Shown: piece after piece, positions 50,101-59,662 of the stretch
Numbering within the stretch: the first letter of the stretch is position 1
Layout of the letters: each line of letters starts with the position of its first letter
Source of the DNA: Deltaproteobacteria bacterium
GTDB taxonomy: Bacteria > Myxococcota_A > Polyangia > Polyangiales > JADJMO01
NCBI GenBank assembly: GCA_016182965.1
Contig: JACPFM010000009.1
Span: forward strand, 62,001-126,000
Direction of reading: 5' to 3'
DNA: 64,000 nt
Notes under the pieces: model-generated
Seen by the model: only the letters and a program-made list of their open reading frames with translations
Database searches by the model: none
What the model was told of the DNA's origin: nothing
Made by a program: the position numbers and the translations under genes

Positions 50101-51480
50101 TCACATCGGCGGGCGCTCGACCTCACCCGTCGGCACCTTCGGCTTCGCCTGCTCCCACCGGATGTTGTCGACGATCGCGGCGGAGTCGAGGGCGCCGTCG
50201 CTGGTGTCGTGCACCATGAAGCGCACCACCATGCTCTCACCGGGCTCCACCTCGAACTTGGTCGAGAGCCAGCCGCTGCCGCCGCCGTAGATGTGCTTGC
50301 TGGTGCCGGCGTCGCCGCCCGCGCTGATCGTGTCGTCGGTCGAGCCGATGCCCTCGCCATCGAAGAAGGTCTTCTTCAGGGTCCCGAGGATCGGCGGCGT
50401 CGCGGCGGGCGCGCCGTCGACGCCGACGCAGGGCGCCGCGCTGAGCGCCTCGGGCTTCACCAGGCCCGCCGGTCCGGGCGGCGCCGGGCACAGCTGGAAG
50501 AAGCCGCTGTTGACGGTCAGCGCCTTGCCCTTGCTGTCCTTGGCGACGTTGAGGCCGGCGACCTTCTTGCTGGTCACGAGCGCGAAGAACGCGTCGTTGA
50601 ACGGGCTGTTCCAGTACTCGCTGAACTCGGTGGAGAAGAACGCGAAGTCGAAGACCATCGCCTTGGCGTTGGAGGGCACGCGGATGAACATCCGCACCTC
50701 CTGGAAGTCCTGCACCGACGCGCTGATCGGGATCGACGAGCCGGTAGTGAGCGACTTGCAGTCGGCGTCCTTCAGGCCCATCGCGGCACACGCGTTCTGC
50801 ACCGGGAGCATGTCGATCGGCTTCGACTCGCGCGGCTTCTCCGCGAGGATCGGGCCCGACTGCATGCCGAACAGCGTGGTGCCCTTGCGCGGCTTGTTGT
50901 CGCCGAACTGCGAGAGGATCTTCGTCGCCTCCATCTTGGTGGTGGAGCTGCCGAAGCCGGCGGAGATCTTGCCGAACTCCACCTTGAAGACCGGATCGAA
51001 GGTGCCGCCGTACTTCTTGCTCTTGCTGCGCTGGGTGCACAGGTCGGCGGCGCGCGCGAACTGCATCGGATCGGTGGACCCGGGCGTCGCGGCGCACTCG
51101 GTCACCGGGTTGTCGACGGTGCCGTCGCAGTCGTTGTCGACGCCGTCTTCGAGGAAGTCGTAGGCGTCGGGGTTGATCGTCCCGTCCTTCTCGTTGCAGT
51201 CGCCGTCGCTCGCACGGTAGCCGTCGTTGTCGCAGTCCAACGGATCGGCGCCGAGGCAGCCGCCGATCGTCTCGGGCGTGCCGATGTCGCCCACGCTGAG
51301 GCCGCCGTCGTCCTCGCTCGCGCCGTCAGGGTCGTCGGCGTCGGTTCCCGGCGTGGTCGTCCCGGTGTCCTTGCCGCCCGACGGCGTGAACCCGGAGCCT
51401 TCCTTCTCCGCGCCGCAGGCGCCGAGCGCGAGGAGACCGGACGTGACGAGCACCTGGAAGAAAGACGGCGCACGCAGCAT
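50101..51480 (-). CDS. lipoprotein with MopE-type Asp repeats
   Basis: A 459-aa lipoprotein starting at ATG 51480 behind GGAGG. The signal peptide ends with lipobox LLALGAC. The mature N-terminus is Asp/Thr-rich, then has CDNDGYRASDGDCNEKDG and NDCDGTVDNP with Ca-binding-type D-x-D-G Cys repeats as in MopE-like proteins. The rest has FDFAFFSTEFSEYWNSPFND, typical of the choice-of-anchor L domain, and HDTSDGALDSAAIVDNIRW at the end. It is a surface protein of myxobacterial type. Confidence 0.75.
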   Translation of the reverse strand: MLRAPSFFQVLVTSGLLALGACGAEKEGSGFTPSGGKDTGTTTPGTDADDPDGASEDDGGLSVGDIGTPETIGGCLGADPLDCDNDGYRASDGDCNEKDGTINPDAYDFLEDGVDNDCDGTVDNPVTECAATPGSTDPMQFARAADLCTQRSKSKKYGGTFDPVFKVEFGKISAGFGSSTTKMEATKILSQFGDNKPRKGTTLFGMQSGPILAEKPRESKPIDMLPVQNACAAMGLKDADCKSLTTGSSIPISASVQDFQEVRMFIRVPSNAKAMVFDFAFFSTEFSEYWNSPFNDAFFALVTSKKVAGLNVAKDSKGKALTVNSGFFQLCPAPPGPAGLVKPEALSAAPCVGVDGAPAATPPILGTLKKTFFDGEGIGSTDDTISAGGDAGTSKHIYGGGSGWLSTKFEVEPGESMVVRFMVHDTSDGALDSAAIVDNIRWEQAKPKVPTGEVERPPM

Positions 51481-51679
51481 GACGAGACCTCCGTGTGGAC
51501 GGCGCGCGCAGTCTGACGATCGCGATCCTAGAGGGCAAGACATTTAGCGTGCGAAACATCTGCGCGGCCGTCGTGGGCGCACGGATGCACCCGCGGCGTA
51601 AACGTGCTCGCGGCGCGACACGCGTCATGTGACGCCGCGCGCAATGGATCCCCGCGCGCGTCGGCGGTAGGTCTGCGCG

Positions 51680-52210
51680 ATGCTCAACCTCCAGAACGAA
51701 ACGATCGCGCGGCTCCGCGACCGCCTGAAGGAGCGCGGCGAGCGCCCGTCTCTCTTCGCGACGGACCTCTCGGCCCTGAAGCAGACGGACGTCCCGGTGG
51801 ACGTGCTCCTCCGCTTCGACGCGATCTGCGAGGCGATGTACCTGATGGCCAAGGCCGACGGGAAGCTCGATCCGGCGGAGACCGACACGCTCAAGGGCGC
51901 CTTGCGCGAGCTGTCCGACAACGCCGTGCGCACGGTGCACGTGCAGAAGATGATCGAGGGCGCCGAGGCGCGCCTGGCGAAAGACGGGCTCGAGACGCGC
52001 ATCAAGTCGCTCGCCGAGAAGCTCGCCGAGGACGAGGGCTCGGCCGAGGCCGCGTTCGTGCTCGCCGCCGCGGTCGCGTTCGCCGACGACGAGATCGCCG
52101 ACGAGGAGAACGACATGCTCAACGCGTTCGCCGAGGCGCTCGGAATCGACGCCGATCAGGCCAACGCGCTGCTCGACGAGATGCAGATCGGCGCGTCTCC
52201 CGAGGCATGA
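51680..52210 (+). CDS. TerB-like protein
   Basis: A 176-aa helical protein. Two acidic TerB-type segments are visible: AMYLMAKADGKLDPAETDTL and AAVAFADDEIADEENDMLN, each with the D-G-x-x-D/E-x-E turn that binds metal in TerB. The protein precedes the acyl-CoA synthetase gene by 18 bp. The function of single TerB proteins is not known; it differs clearly from the Dnd-linked TerB protein at 326. Confidence 0.72.
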   Translation: MLNLQNETIARLRDRLKERGERPSLFATDLSALKQTDVPVDVLLRFDAICEAMYLMAKADGKLDPAETDTLKGALRELSDNAVRTVHVQKMIEGAEARLAKDGLETRIKSLAEKLAEDEGSAEAAFVLAAAVAFADDEIADEENDMLNAFAEALGIDADQANALLDEMQIGASPEA

Positions 52211-52228
52211 TCGAGGCATGAACGACGC

Positions 52229-53692
52229 GTGATCCTCGAGGCGCTCGCCCATGCGCCGCGCGCGACGTTGGTCGACGCGCGCGGCGCCGTGTCGTTGGGC
52301 GAGCTCTTCGCGGAGGCCGAGGTGCGCGCGGCGGGGCTCTGCGCGCGGTTCGGGCCCTTGCGCGGGCGGCGGCTGGCCGTGTTCGCCACGCCTACGCGGG
52401 GCTTCCTCGTCGCGCTGCTCGCGATCATGCGGGCGGGCGGAACGGCGGTGGTGACGTCGACGATCCATCCGGCCGCCGAGGCGGGCGCGGCCTGCGATCG
52501 GGCAGGGGTTCTCGCGATCGTGGCGCACGCCGACGCGCTCGAAGCGGCGCGCGCCCTGTCGCCGCGCCCGATCGTGGAGCTGGCCTCGCTGCGCGCGGCG
52601 GGCGATCCGACACCGCCCGTCGGAAGCGACGACGCGCTGCTCCTCTTCACCAGCGGCACCACCGCGGCGCCGAAGGGCGCGCGCATCACGCACGACAACC
52701 TGCTCGCCCACGCGCGGGTGCTGCACGAGGCCTGGCGGTGGCGGCCCGAGGATCGGCTGATCCACGCGTTGCCGCTCCATCACCTCCACGGGCTCGGCAC
52801 CGCGCTGCTCACCGCGCTCGCGGCGTCGGCGACGGTGGAGCTCGTCCCCCGGTTCGAGCCGCGCGCCGTGCTCGAGGCGATCGCGTCGTCGCCGACGCCG
52901 GCGGTGTGGATGGCGGTGCCGACCACCATCGCTCGGGTGACCGCGGCGTGCGACGACGCGCGCCTTCGACGCGGGCTCGCGGCGCTGCGCCTCGTGACCA
53001 ACGGCTCCGCGGGGTTGCCGCGCTCGGTGTCCGATCGCTTCTTCGCGATCGCCGGCCACCGTCCGCTCGAGCGCTTCGGGATGACCGAGTGCGGCGTCGC
53101 CACCACGCAGCCGCTCGACGGCCGGCGCGTGGTCGGCAGCTCCGGCTTCGCGGTGCCCGGCATGGAGGTGCGCGTCGTCGACGAGGAGATCCAGGTGCGT
53201 GGCGCGGGCGTCTTCCCGGGCTACGACTCGTCGGGTCCGGCGGCGCGCCGCCGGTGGGGCGCCGATGCGTCGTTCGACGCCGAGGGTTGGTTCAAGACCG
53301 GCGACGCCGGCGCGCTCGGTCCCGACGGCCTGATCGTGCACGGCCGCATCTCGGTCGACGTGCTCAAGAGCGGCGGATACAAGCTCTCCGCGCTGGAGAT
53401 CGAGGCGGCGATCCGCGAGCACGACGCGGTCGACGAGGTGGCCGTCGTCGGGATCCCCGACGAGGAGTGGGGCGATCGCGTCACCGCCGTCATCGTCGCG
53501 CGCGCCGAGATCGACGTCGACGAGGTGCGCGCGTTCCTCCGCGAGCGCCTCGCGCCGTACAAGATCCCGAAGACGTTCGTGCTGCGCGACGCGCTGCCGA
53601 AGAACACCATCGGGAAGGTCACGAAGCCGGCGTTGATCGCCGAGCTGACGCACGGCCGGCCGACCGGGGCACGCCGAGGTGGCTTGGTCTAG
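52229..53692 (+). CDS. acyl-CoA synthetase (AMP-binding family)
   Basis: A 487-aa enzyme starting at GTG 52229. AMP-binding motifs are LLLFTSGTTAAPKGARIT, then NGSAGLPRS, RFGMTECG and a C-terminal KSGGYKLSALEIE and LPKNTIGKVTK (catalytic Lys in the last). The overall pattern (HLHGLGTALL and GRISVDVLKSGGYK) is close to malonyl-CoA or acyl-CoA synthetases of the MatB type. It makes a CoA thioester from a carboxylate, ATP and CoA. Confidence 0.85.
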   Translation: MILEALAHAPRATLVDARGAVSLGELFAEAEVRAAGLCARFGPLRGRRLAVFATPTRGFLVALLAIMRAGGTAVVTSTIHPAAEAGAACDRAGVLAIVAHADALEAARALSPRPIVELASLRAAGDPTPPVGSDDALLLFTSGTTAAPKGARITHDNLLAHARVLHEAWRWRPEDRLIHALPLHHLHGLGTALLTALAASATVELVPRFEPRAVLEAIASSPTPAVWMAVPTTIARVTAACDDARLRRGLAALRLVTNGSAGLPRSVSDRFFAIAGHRPLERFGMTECGVATTQPLDGRRVVGSSGFAVPGMEVRVVDEEIQVRGAGVFPGYDSSGPAARRRWGADASFDAEGWFKTGDAGALGPDGLIVHGRISVDVLKSGGYKLSALEIEAAIREHDAVDEVAVVGIPDEEWGDRVTAVIVARAEIDVDEVRAFLRERLAPYKIPKTFVLRDALPKNTIGKVTKPALIAELTHGRPTGARRGGLV

Positions 53693-53737
53693 GTTCCACG
53701 CATGGCGCGCCGTCTGCGAGGCGCCGCTCACGCGACG

Positions 53738-54916
53738 TCAGCGTCGCGAGAGTGCGCGCAGGATCGCCCGATTCACCTGCCACATGCGGAGATCGCCGAG
53801 CGGCGTGCCGACGCCGCTGTTCAAGGTCATCGCCACCGCCAGCCGCCGCGACGGATCGCACCACGCGCCCGACCCGCCGAAGCCGAAGTGACCGAACCCT
53901 CGTGGGAACGACGCGACGCGGTGGTAGCCGAGGCGCCAGTGGGCCGGGAACAACAAGACGTCGTCGAAGCGGCGGTTCTGCACCGTCGCTGCCTGCTCGA
54001 CGACCGAAGAGGAGAGGAGCCGCACCGCGCCGAGCGCGCCCCCCTCGGCGAGCGCCGCGTACATGCGCGCGAGCGCGCGCGCGGTGAACATGCCGGTCGC
54101 CGCCGGGATGCACGCCTGCAACGTCTCGAGCGCGTTCCAGTCGAACCGCCGGATTCCGCGCGGGAGCAGCGCGCGCTTCAGGTTCTCGGGATCGCTCCGC
54201 GCCAGTCGGTGCGCCGTGCGCCACGCGACGTCGGCGAAGCGCTCACCCGCGGGCTTCCTGCGCGGCCGGCGTGACCTGGTCGTTCCCATGCCGAGCAGCG
54301 TCGCGCGTCGCGAGATGCAGTGCGCGGGCAGGCCGACGAAGCAGCCGTCGAGCGACAACGGCCCGGCCAGCTCCTCGTCGAGGGCGCGCGCGAAGGGCTT
54401 GCCCGTGACCTTCTCGATCAGCCCGCCGACCAACCAGCTGAACGTGAGGCCGTGGTAGCCGTTGCGCGCGCCCGGCGCGTGCACCGGCCGCGCGCGCTCG
54501 ACGCGCTCGAGCATCGCGCCCCAGTCGCGCATGTCGCTCGCGTCGTCGACGAGATCGCGGATCGGCCACAGGCCTGCCTCGTGGGCGAGGAGGTCGCGCA
54601 CGGTGACGTCGTGCTTGCCGCCGTGCGCGAAGGCCGGCCAATAGCGCGACACCGGCGCGTCGTAGTCGAGGCGCCCTTGGCTCGCCAACACGTGAAGCAG
54701 CGTCGAGGCGACTCCCTTGGTGGTCGAGAACGAGAGCGCCAGCGTGTCGCGCGTCCATGGCGCGCCGGCGTCGTCGCGCACGCCGCCCCAGACGTCGGCC
54801 ACCACCTCGCCGCGGTGTACGATCGCGAGGGCCGCGCCGCCGCCGTTTCGCGCGATCTGCCCCCGCAGCACGTCGACCGCGCCGTGGAAGTCCGGGTGCA
54901 CCCAGCCCGAGATCAC
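53738..54916 (-). CDS. serine hydrolase of the beta-lactamase family
   Basis: A 392-aa protein with the SxxK motif in LSFSTTKGVAS (about residue 80), a YHGLTFSWLVGG segment with the Tyr of the Y-x-N-like motif (about residue 168), and HFGFGGSGAWCDPS (HxG motif, near residue 345). It lacks an obvious signal peptide. It belongs to the class C beta-lactamase/EstB-like esterases. It is convergent with the synthetase gene. Confidence 0.82.
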   Translation of the reverse strand: MISGWVHPDFHGAVDVLRGQIARNGGGAALAIVHRGEVVADVWGGVRDDAGAPWTRDTLALSFSTTKGVASTLLHVLASQGRLDYDAPVSRYWPAFAHGGKHDVTVRDLLAHEAGLWPIRDLVDDASDMRDWGAMLERVERARPVHAPGARNGYHGLTFSWLVGGLIEKVTGKPFARALDEELAGPLSLDGCFVGLPAHCISRRATLLGMGTTRSRRPRRKPAGERFADVAWRTAHRLARSDPENLKRALLPRGIRRFDWNALETLQACIPAATGMFTARALARMYAALAEGGALGAVRLLSSSVVEQAATVQNRRFDDVLLFPAHWRLGYHRVASFPRGFGHFGFGGSGAWCDPSRRLAVAMTLNSGVGTPLGDLRMWQVNRAILRALSRR

Positions 54917-55031
54917 CTCGAAACGCGTAGCACGCGGCGATCCACCCCGACCCCTCCCGAGCCGACACGCTGGACGGGACTACGAGTACCTGAGGTCGCT
55001 CTGACGTGCTCGGCGCTGGATGCGTGACGGC

Positions 55032-55973
55032 TCACGCGTCGCGCGCGCAGCGGAAGCCGAGCCACGCCGAGCGGGTGCTCGCGTTCTGCGGCGAGCGGTG
55101 GGTGGCCGAGAAGTTCTCGGGGCCGTTCAAGTCCCACGCGCCGCCTCGGATGACGTACTCGCCGTAGCTCGATCCGGCCGAGGGCTTGCTCGGCGGGGTG
55201 CCGCCCGAAGAGAGCTCCCACCACCCGTCGGAGGTCCACTCCTCGACGTTGCCCGACATGTCGAACACGCCGAACGGGCTCGCGCCCTCGGGGTAGGTGC
55301 CGACCGGCGCGGTGAAGCCCCACCCGTCGTCGCCGTTGGTGTCTGCCCACATCGAGGTGTAGGTCTCGGGCGGGTTGAGCTTGTTCTGCGCGTCGCGCAC
55401 GAGGCTCGCGTCGGCGCCGTTGACGTGGATCGGCTCCGGGTACGCGTCGCCCCACGGGAACGGCCGGCCGGTCGTTCCGCGCGCGGCGAGCTCCCACTCG
55501 GCCTCGGTCGGCAGGCGCTTGCCGGCGAACGCGCAGTACTTGGTCGCCTCGGCGTGGTTCACGCAGTTGACCGGGTGGCGCTCGAACCCGGCCTTGCCGT
55601 AGGTGCAGATCACGGTGTGCGCCGGCGCGAAGCTGTCGCCCTGATCGAGCGTGGGGCACGCGCCGGCCTGCACGCAGGCCGCGTAGGCGCCGGCGGTGAC
55701 CTCGGTGCGGTCGAAGTAGAACGCCGACACCGTGGTCGTGTACCCGGCCGGATCGCCGCCGTAGGGCGAGGTGCCGGAGATGGGCCCCGTCCACTTCCCT
55801 TCGCGGAGGAACTTGAAGGTGGTGGTGGGGATCAGCGCCATGTCGCCGCGCACCGCCTCGAGCTTGCGGTTCGGCGGGACGAACGCCTGCGCGGGTGGTG
55901 AGGAGAGCTTGGCGATCGCGGCCGCCGCGATCACCACGACCATACGTGCCAACGACCGGACGCTGGGGCGCAC
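55032..55973 (-). CDS. formylglycine-generating enzyme-like (SUMF1) secreted protein
   Basis: A 313-aa protein with an N-terminal signal peptide (RMVVVIAAAAIAKL). The SUMF1/FGE fold appears: SAFYFDRTEVTAGAYAACVQ, HAEATKYCAFAGKRLPTEAE, WELAARGTTGRPFPWGD, GVFDMSGNVEEW and RGGAWDLNG. The full catalytic Cys pair of true FGE is not evident, so it is more likely a structural or ligand-binding member, which is common in myxobacteria. The mature part is exported. Confidence 0.8.
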   Translation of the reverse strand: MRPSVRSLARMVVVIAAAAIAKLSSPPAQAFVPPNRKLEAVRGDMALIPTTTFKFLREGKWTGPISGTSPYGGDPAGYTTTVSAFYFDRTEVTAGAYAACVQAGACPTLDQGDSFAPAHTVICTYGKAGFERHPVNCVNHAEATKYCAFAGKRLPTEAEWELAARGTTGRPFPWGDAYPEPIHVNGADASLVRDAQNKLNPPETYTSMWADTNGDDGWGFTAPVGTYPEGASPFGVFDMSGNVEEWTSDGWWELSSGGTPPSKPSAGSSYGEYVIRGGAWDLNGPENFSATHRSPQNASTRSAWLGFRCARDA

Positions 55974-56032
55974 GCGGGGAGCGTACCACCGCCGTTGCGG
56001 CCTTGCTGCGGGTGCGTCATGACTGGGCGAAC

Positions 56033-56617
56033 ATGAAGCGAACGGTGCCCCTCGCGGCCTTCGCGCTGGCCCTCGCCTCGTGCCTCGTCTCCTGTGACGA
56101 CCACGAGCACGCCTCCGATCCGGCCGATCCCTGCTCCGAGACCGGCGCGTGGGAGAAGCTCGCGGTCACCGACGAGGCCTGCCGCGCGTTCGTCGCCGCC
56201 GAGACGCGCGGAGAGATCGTCATCGATGCGAGCAAGGCGCCGCGCCTGACCAACCCGACGCCGGGGGCGATCGTCCCCGCGGCGCCCGTCCCGCGCTTCA
56301 CCTGGTCGGCGGGCGTCGTCGCGCGCACCCCGTGGAACCGTCTGCTCCGCGCGCTCCATCCGATCGGCACCGCGTGGGCGCACGGCGAGACCATCGGTCT
56401 CGTCCACGTGCTGGTCTTCCGCGACGGCGCGAAGAAGGAGCTGCACCGCGTGCTCACGCCGGCCACCGACTACACGCCGGGCGCCGCGCACTGGGAGCGG
56501 CTGCGCGCCGCCGGCAAGGTCGAAGTGACCCTCTACGCCGTGCGGTTCGCCGCCAACGCGATCGCCGCCGGCACCAGGCCGGTGGGCGGGGAGCCGCAGT
56601 CGTTCACCATCGAGTGA
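56033..56617 (+). CDS. secreted lipoprotein, unrecognised
   Basis: A 194-aa lipoprotein starting at ATG 56033 with a signal and lipobox (LVSC, mature start near residue 21). The mature protein begins DDHEHASDPADPC, has PVPRFTWSAGVVAR and AHGETIGLVHVLVF segments and ends beta-like. It is divergent from the SUMF1-like gene. The family is not recognised. Confidence 0.65.
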   Translation: MKRTVPLAAFALALASCLVSCDDHEHASDPADPCSETGAWEKLAVTDEACRAFVAAETRGEIVIDASKAPRLTNPTPGAIVPAAPVPRFTWSAGVVARTPWNRLLRALHPIGTAWAHGETIGLVHVLVFRDGAKKELHRVLTPATDYTPGAAHWERLRAAGKVEVTLYAVRFAANAIAAGTRPVGGEPQSFTIE

Positions 56618-56674
56618 GGTCTTCCGACTCGAGGCGCGATTGGTCCTCGGGCCCGGTTGCACTACAGCGCCCCG

Positions 56675-58597
56675 ATGCGTCGCCTCGCGCTGATCTCCGC
56701 TCCGTTCGTGCTCGCCGTCGCCTGCGGCGGCGGCGGCGCCACCGGGCCCTGTCCTGCGGCGCCCGTCGCGCCCCCGCCGGCGCCGGTCGCGAGCGCTGCG
56801 CCGGTCGCCAAGGCGCCGACGGTCGACGACGCGGTCCGGTTCGTCGCCGAGGTCGACAAGGAGCTGCGACGCCTGTGGACGTGGGGCTCGCCCGCGTCAT
56901 GGGTGAAGCAGAACTTCATCACCGACGACACCAACGCCCTCTCCGCCGACGCCGAGGAGGCGAACATGGCCTATCTCGGCAAGGTCATCCCCGAGGCCGC
57001 GCGCTACCGGAAGATCCCGGGCCTGCCCCCCGACGTGCTGCGGCAGCTCGAGCTGCTCGAGCACGCGACCTCGCTGCCGGCGCCCGACGACGCGAAGAAG
57101 CGCGCCGACCTCGCGAAGCTCTCGGTCGAGATGGACTCGATGTACGGCGCGGCGAAGTACTGCCCGAAGGCCGACACCCGGCTGACGAAGTGGGTGAAGA
57201 AGCTCGTCGACCCGAAGGCGAAGGAGAAGTGCCTGACGATCGACGACCTCTCGAAGATCATCGCCGAGGAGCGCGACGAGGCGGCGCTGCGCGAGGCGTG
57301 GGGCGGCTGGCACGACGCCGCGCGTCCGATGCGCCCGATGTGGGAGCGCTTCGTCGTCCTGGCCAACGAGGGAGCGCGGACCATCGGCTACCCCGATCTC
57401 GGCAAGCTGTGGAACTCGGGCTTCGACATGACGGCCGAGGCGTTCGAGCAGGACGTCGAGCGGCTGTGGAGCGAGCTGAAGCCGCTCTACGATCAGCTGC
57501 ACTGCTACGCGCGCGCGCGGCTCCGCGGCAAGTACGGCAAGGACGTGGTGAAGGACCACGCGCCGATCCCCGCGCACCTCCTCGGCAACATGTGGGCGCA
57601 GGACTGGGCCAACGCGTGGGACGTGCTCGAGCCCTACAAGGGCCAGCCGTCGCTCGACGTCACCAAGGTGATGAAGGCGAAGAAGTGGGACGAGCGGAAG
57701 GTCGTCGCGACGGCCGAGGGCTTCTTCGTCGGCCTCGGGCTCGATCCGCTGCCGAAGACGTTCTGGGAGCGCTCGCTCTTCGAGAAGCCGAAGGACCGCG
57801 AGGTGGTCTGCCACGCGAGCGCGTGGGACGTGATCTTCTCGGACGATCTACGCGTGAAGATGTGCGTGCAGATCACCGAGGAGGACCTGCTCACCGCGCA
57901 CCACGAGCTCGGGCACGTCTATTACTTCCACTATTACCATCAGCTGCCGATCCTCCTGCAGGAGGGCGCCAACAAGGGCTTCCACGAGGGCATCGGCGAC
58001 ACGCTCGCGCTCTCGGTCACGCCCGCGTACCTGAAGGAGCTCGGGCTCATCGCGAAGGTCCCCGACAGCGAAAAGGGGGAGATCAACGTGCTGATGCGCA
58101 TGGCGCTGCAGAAGATCTCCTTCATGCCGTTCGGCAAGCTCGTCGATCAGTGGCGCTGGCAGGTGTTCTCCGGGCAGACGCCGCCTTCGAAGTACGTGGA
58201 GGCGTGGTGGGCGCTGCGCACGAAGGTGCAGGGCGTGTCGCCGCCCGCGCCGCGCAGCGAGCAGGACTTCGATCCCGGCGCGAAGTACCACGTCCCGGCG
58301 AACACCAGCTACACGCGCTACTTCCTCGCGGGCGTCTACCAGTTCCAGTTCCACCGCGCGCTGTGCGCGGCGGCCGGCCACGAGGGCCCGCTGCACACCT
58401 GCTCGATCGCGGGCAGCAAGGCCGCGGGCGACAAGCTGCGCGCCATGCTGCAGATGGGCGCGAGCAAGCCGTGGCCCGAGGCGATGAAGGCGCTCACCGG
58501 TCAAGACAAGGCCGACGCGACGGCGATCCTCGACTACTTCGCGCCGCTCCAGAAGTGGCTGAAGGAGCAGAACGCGAAGGAGCAGTGCGGATGGTGA
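56675..58597 (+). CDS. M2 family metallopeptidase (angiotensin-converting enzyme-like)
   Basis: A 640-aa lipoprotein-type protein starting at ATG 56675 with a signal and AC-GGGG mature start. The zinc site HELGHVYYFHYY is a HExxH motif; NKGFHEGIGDTLALS supplies the third zinc ligand Glu. Other family stretches are GNMWAQDWANAWDVL and PANTSYTRYFLAGVYQFQFH. It cleaves dipeptides from the C-terminus of peptides. All key residues are present. Confidence 0.88.
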   Translation: MRRLALISAPFVLAVACGGGGATGPCPAAPVAPPPAPVASAAPVAKAPTVDDAVRFVAEVDKELRRLWTWGSPASWVKQNFITDDTNALSADAEEANMAYLGKVIPEAARYRKIPGLPPDVLRQLELLEHATSLPAPDDAKKRADLAKLSVEMDSMYGAAKYCPKADTRLTKWVKKLVDPKAKEKCLTIDDLSKIIAEERDEAALREAWGGWHDAARPMRPMWERFVVLANEGARTIGYPDLGKLWNSGFDMTAEAFEQDVERLWSELKPLYDQLHCYARARLRGKYGKDVVKDHAPIPAHLLGNMWAQDWANAWDVLEPYKGQPSLDVTKVMKAKKWDERKVVATAEGFFVGLGLDPLPKTFWERSLFEKPKDREVVCHASAWDVIFSDDLRVKMCVQITEEDLLTAHHELGHVYYFHYYHQLPILLQEGANKGFHEGIGDTLALSVTPAYLKELGLIAKVPDSEKGEINVLMRMALQKISFMPFGKLVDQWRWQVFSGQTPPSKYVEAWWALRTKVQGVSPPAPRSEQDFDPGAKYHVPANTSYTRYFLAGVYQFQFHRALCAAAGHEGPLHTCSIAGSKAAGDKLRAMLQMGASKPWPEAMKALTGQDKADATAILDYFAPLQKWLKEQNAKEQCGW

Positions 58598-58615
58598 GCT
58601 CGGGGCGGCCCGACC

Positions 58616-59662
58616 TCACCCCCGCTCGCGATCTGCCAGCTTGCGCGCGCGCGGCGTGAGCAGCACCGCCCCGAACGCCCCGCGCGCCAGCACCTCGAAG
58701 ATCTCGTCGCGCCCCTCGCGCCGCGTGCGTACGTGCAGCGAGGTGATGCGAACGTCCTCGTCGACCTCGTCGGCGATCAGGTCGGCGACCAGCTCCGGCG
58801 CGAGCTCTCGCTCGACGCCCGTCGCGAGCCCTCGCTCGACGCGCACCAGCACCACCGCCGCGGTGTCGCGCGTCGAGTCGTGCAGCGCGGCGACGATCGC
58901 GCGCTGGCGACGGGAGGCGAGGATCGCCGCCGTCGTGACGCCGGTGCACCCCGGGACGCGCGTGAACGTCGCGCCGCCGTCGCGCGAGACGATCAGCGCG
59001 CCGTCGCGCGTGGCGACGACCAGATCGCGATCGCTGGTGCCGCTCACGCCGCCTTCGAACGGATGCGCCGGATCGGCGCGGGAGATGACCCAGCTCGCGT
59101 CGGCGCGGCGCGGCCAGGGCTCGCGCTCGAGCCGCTGACGCGCGCGCATCGCGGCGACGTCCTCGAACCGCGCGTCGTCCTCGATGCCCTCGTCGTCGCT
59201 CGCCTCGCCGACGTGGAGCTCACCGGGCATCGGCTCGAGGGCAGCCGACGGATCCTCGCCGGTGCCTTCGGCGCCGCCGTCGTCGGCGAACGACGCGTCG
59301 TCGTCGACGACCCCCGCCTCGTCGGCGGTGATCGAGCGGCCGTCGCCTTCGTCGCTGTCCTCGAGCAGGCCAGCCTCGGCGCCTGCGAGCAGATCGCGAT
59401 CGTCGGTGACCACGAGGAGATCGTTGCCCTCGGCGCCGTCGAGCAGGCTGCCCTCCTCGTCGATGCCCACGAACGCGCCGAACAGCTCGTGCGGCGCGTC
59501 TTCGCCGGTGCTGTCGTCGAGATCGTGGTCATCGTGCCGTTCGGGCACCAGCGGCTCGTCGATGTCGAAGAGCGAGCCGTCGTCCTCGAGCGGAGGAAGC
59601 TCGGGGAGATCGTCGAGGTCCTTCTGCCGATCGTTCTTGTGAGGGTCCATGACGTCGCTCAT
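58616..59662 (-). CDS. acidic hypothetical protein with photosynthesis-repeat-like C-terminus
   Basis: A 348-aa protein. The N-terminal 180 residues are very acidic and disordered (LDDLPELPPLEDDGSLFDID and others). The C-terminal half reads DRDLVVATRDGALIVSRDGG and ATFTRVPG, a beta-propeller/BNR-repeat-like motif (S-x-D-x-G-x-T-F/W). It starts at ATG 59662, overlapping the PrsW-like stop (TGATG). The role is unknown. Confidence 0.55.
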   Translation of the reverse strand: MSDVMDPHKNDRQKDLDDLPELPPLEDDGSLFDIDEPLVPERHDDHDLDDSTGEDAPHELFGAFVGIDEEGSLLDGAEGNDLLVVTDDRDLLAGAEAGLLEDSDEGDGRSITADEAGVVDDDASFADDGGAEGTGEDPSAALEPMPGELHVGEASDDEGIEDDARFEDVAAMRARQRLEREPWPRRADASWVISRADPAHPFEGGVSGTSDRDLVVATRDGALIVSRDGGATFTRVPGCTGVTTAAILASRRQRAIVAALHDSTRDTAAVVLVRVERGLATGVERELAPELVADLIADEVDEDVRITSLHVRTRREGRDEIFEVLARGAFGAVLLTPRARKLADRERG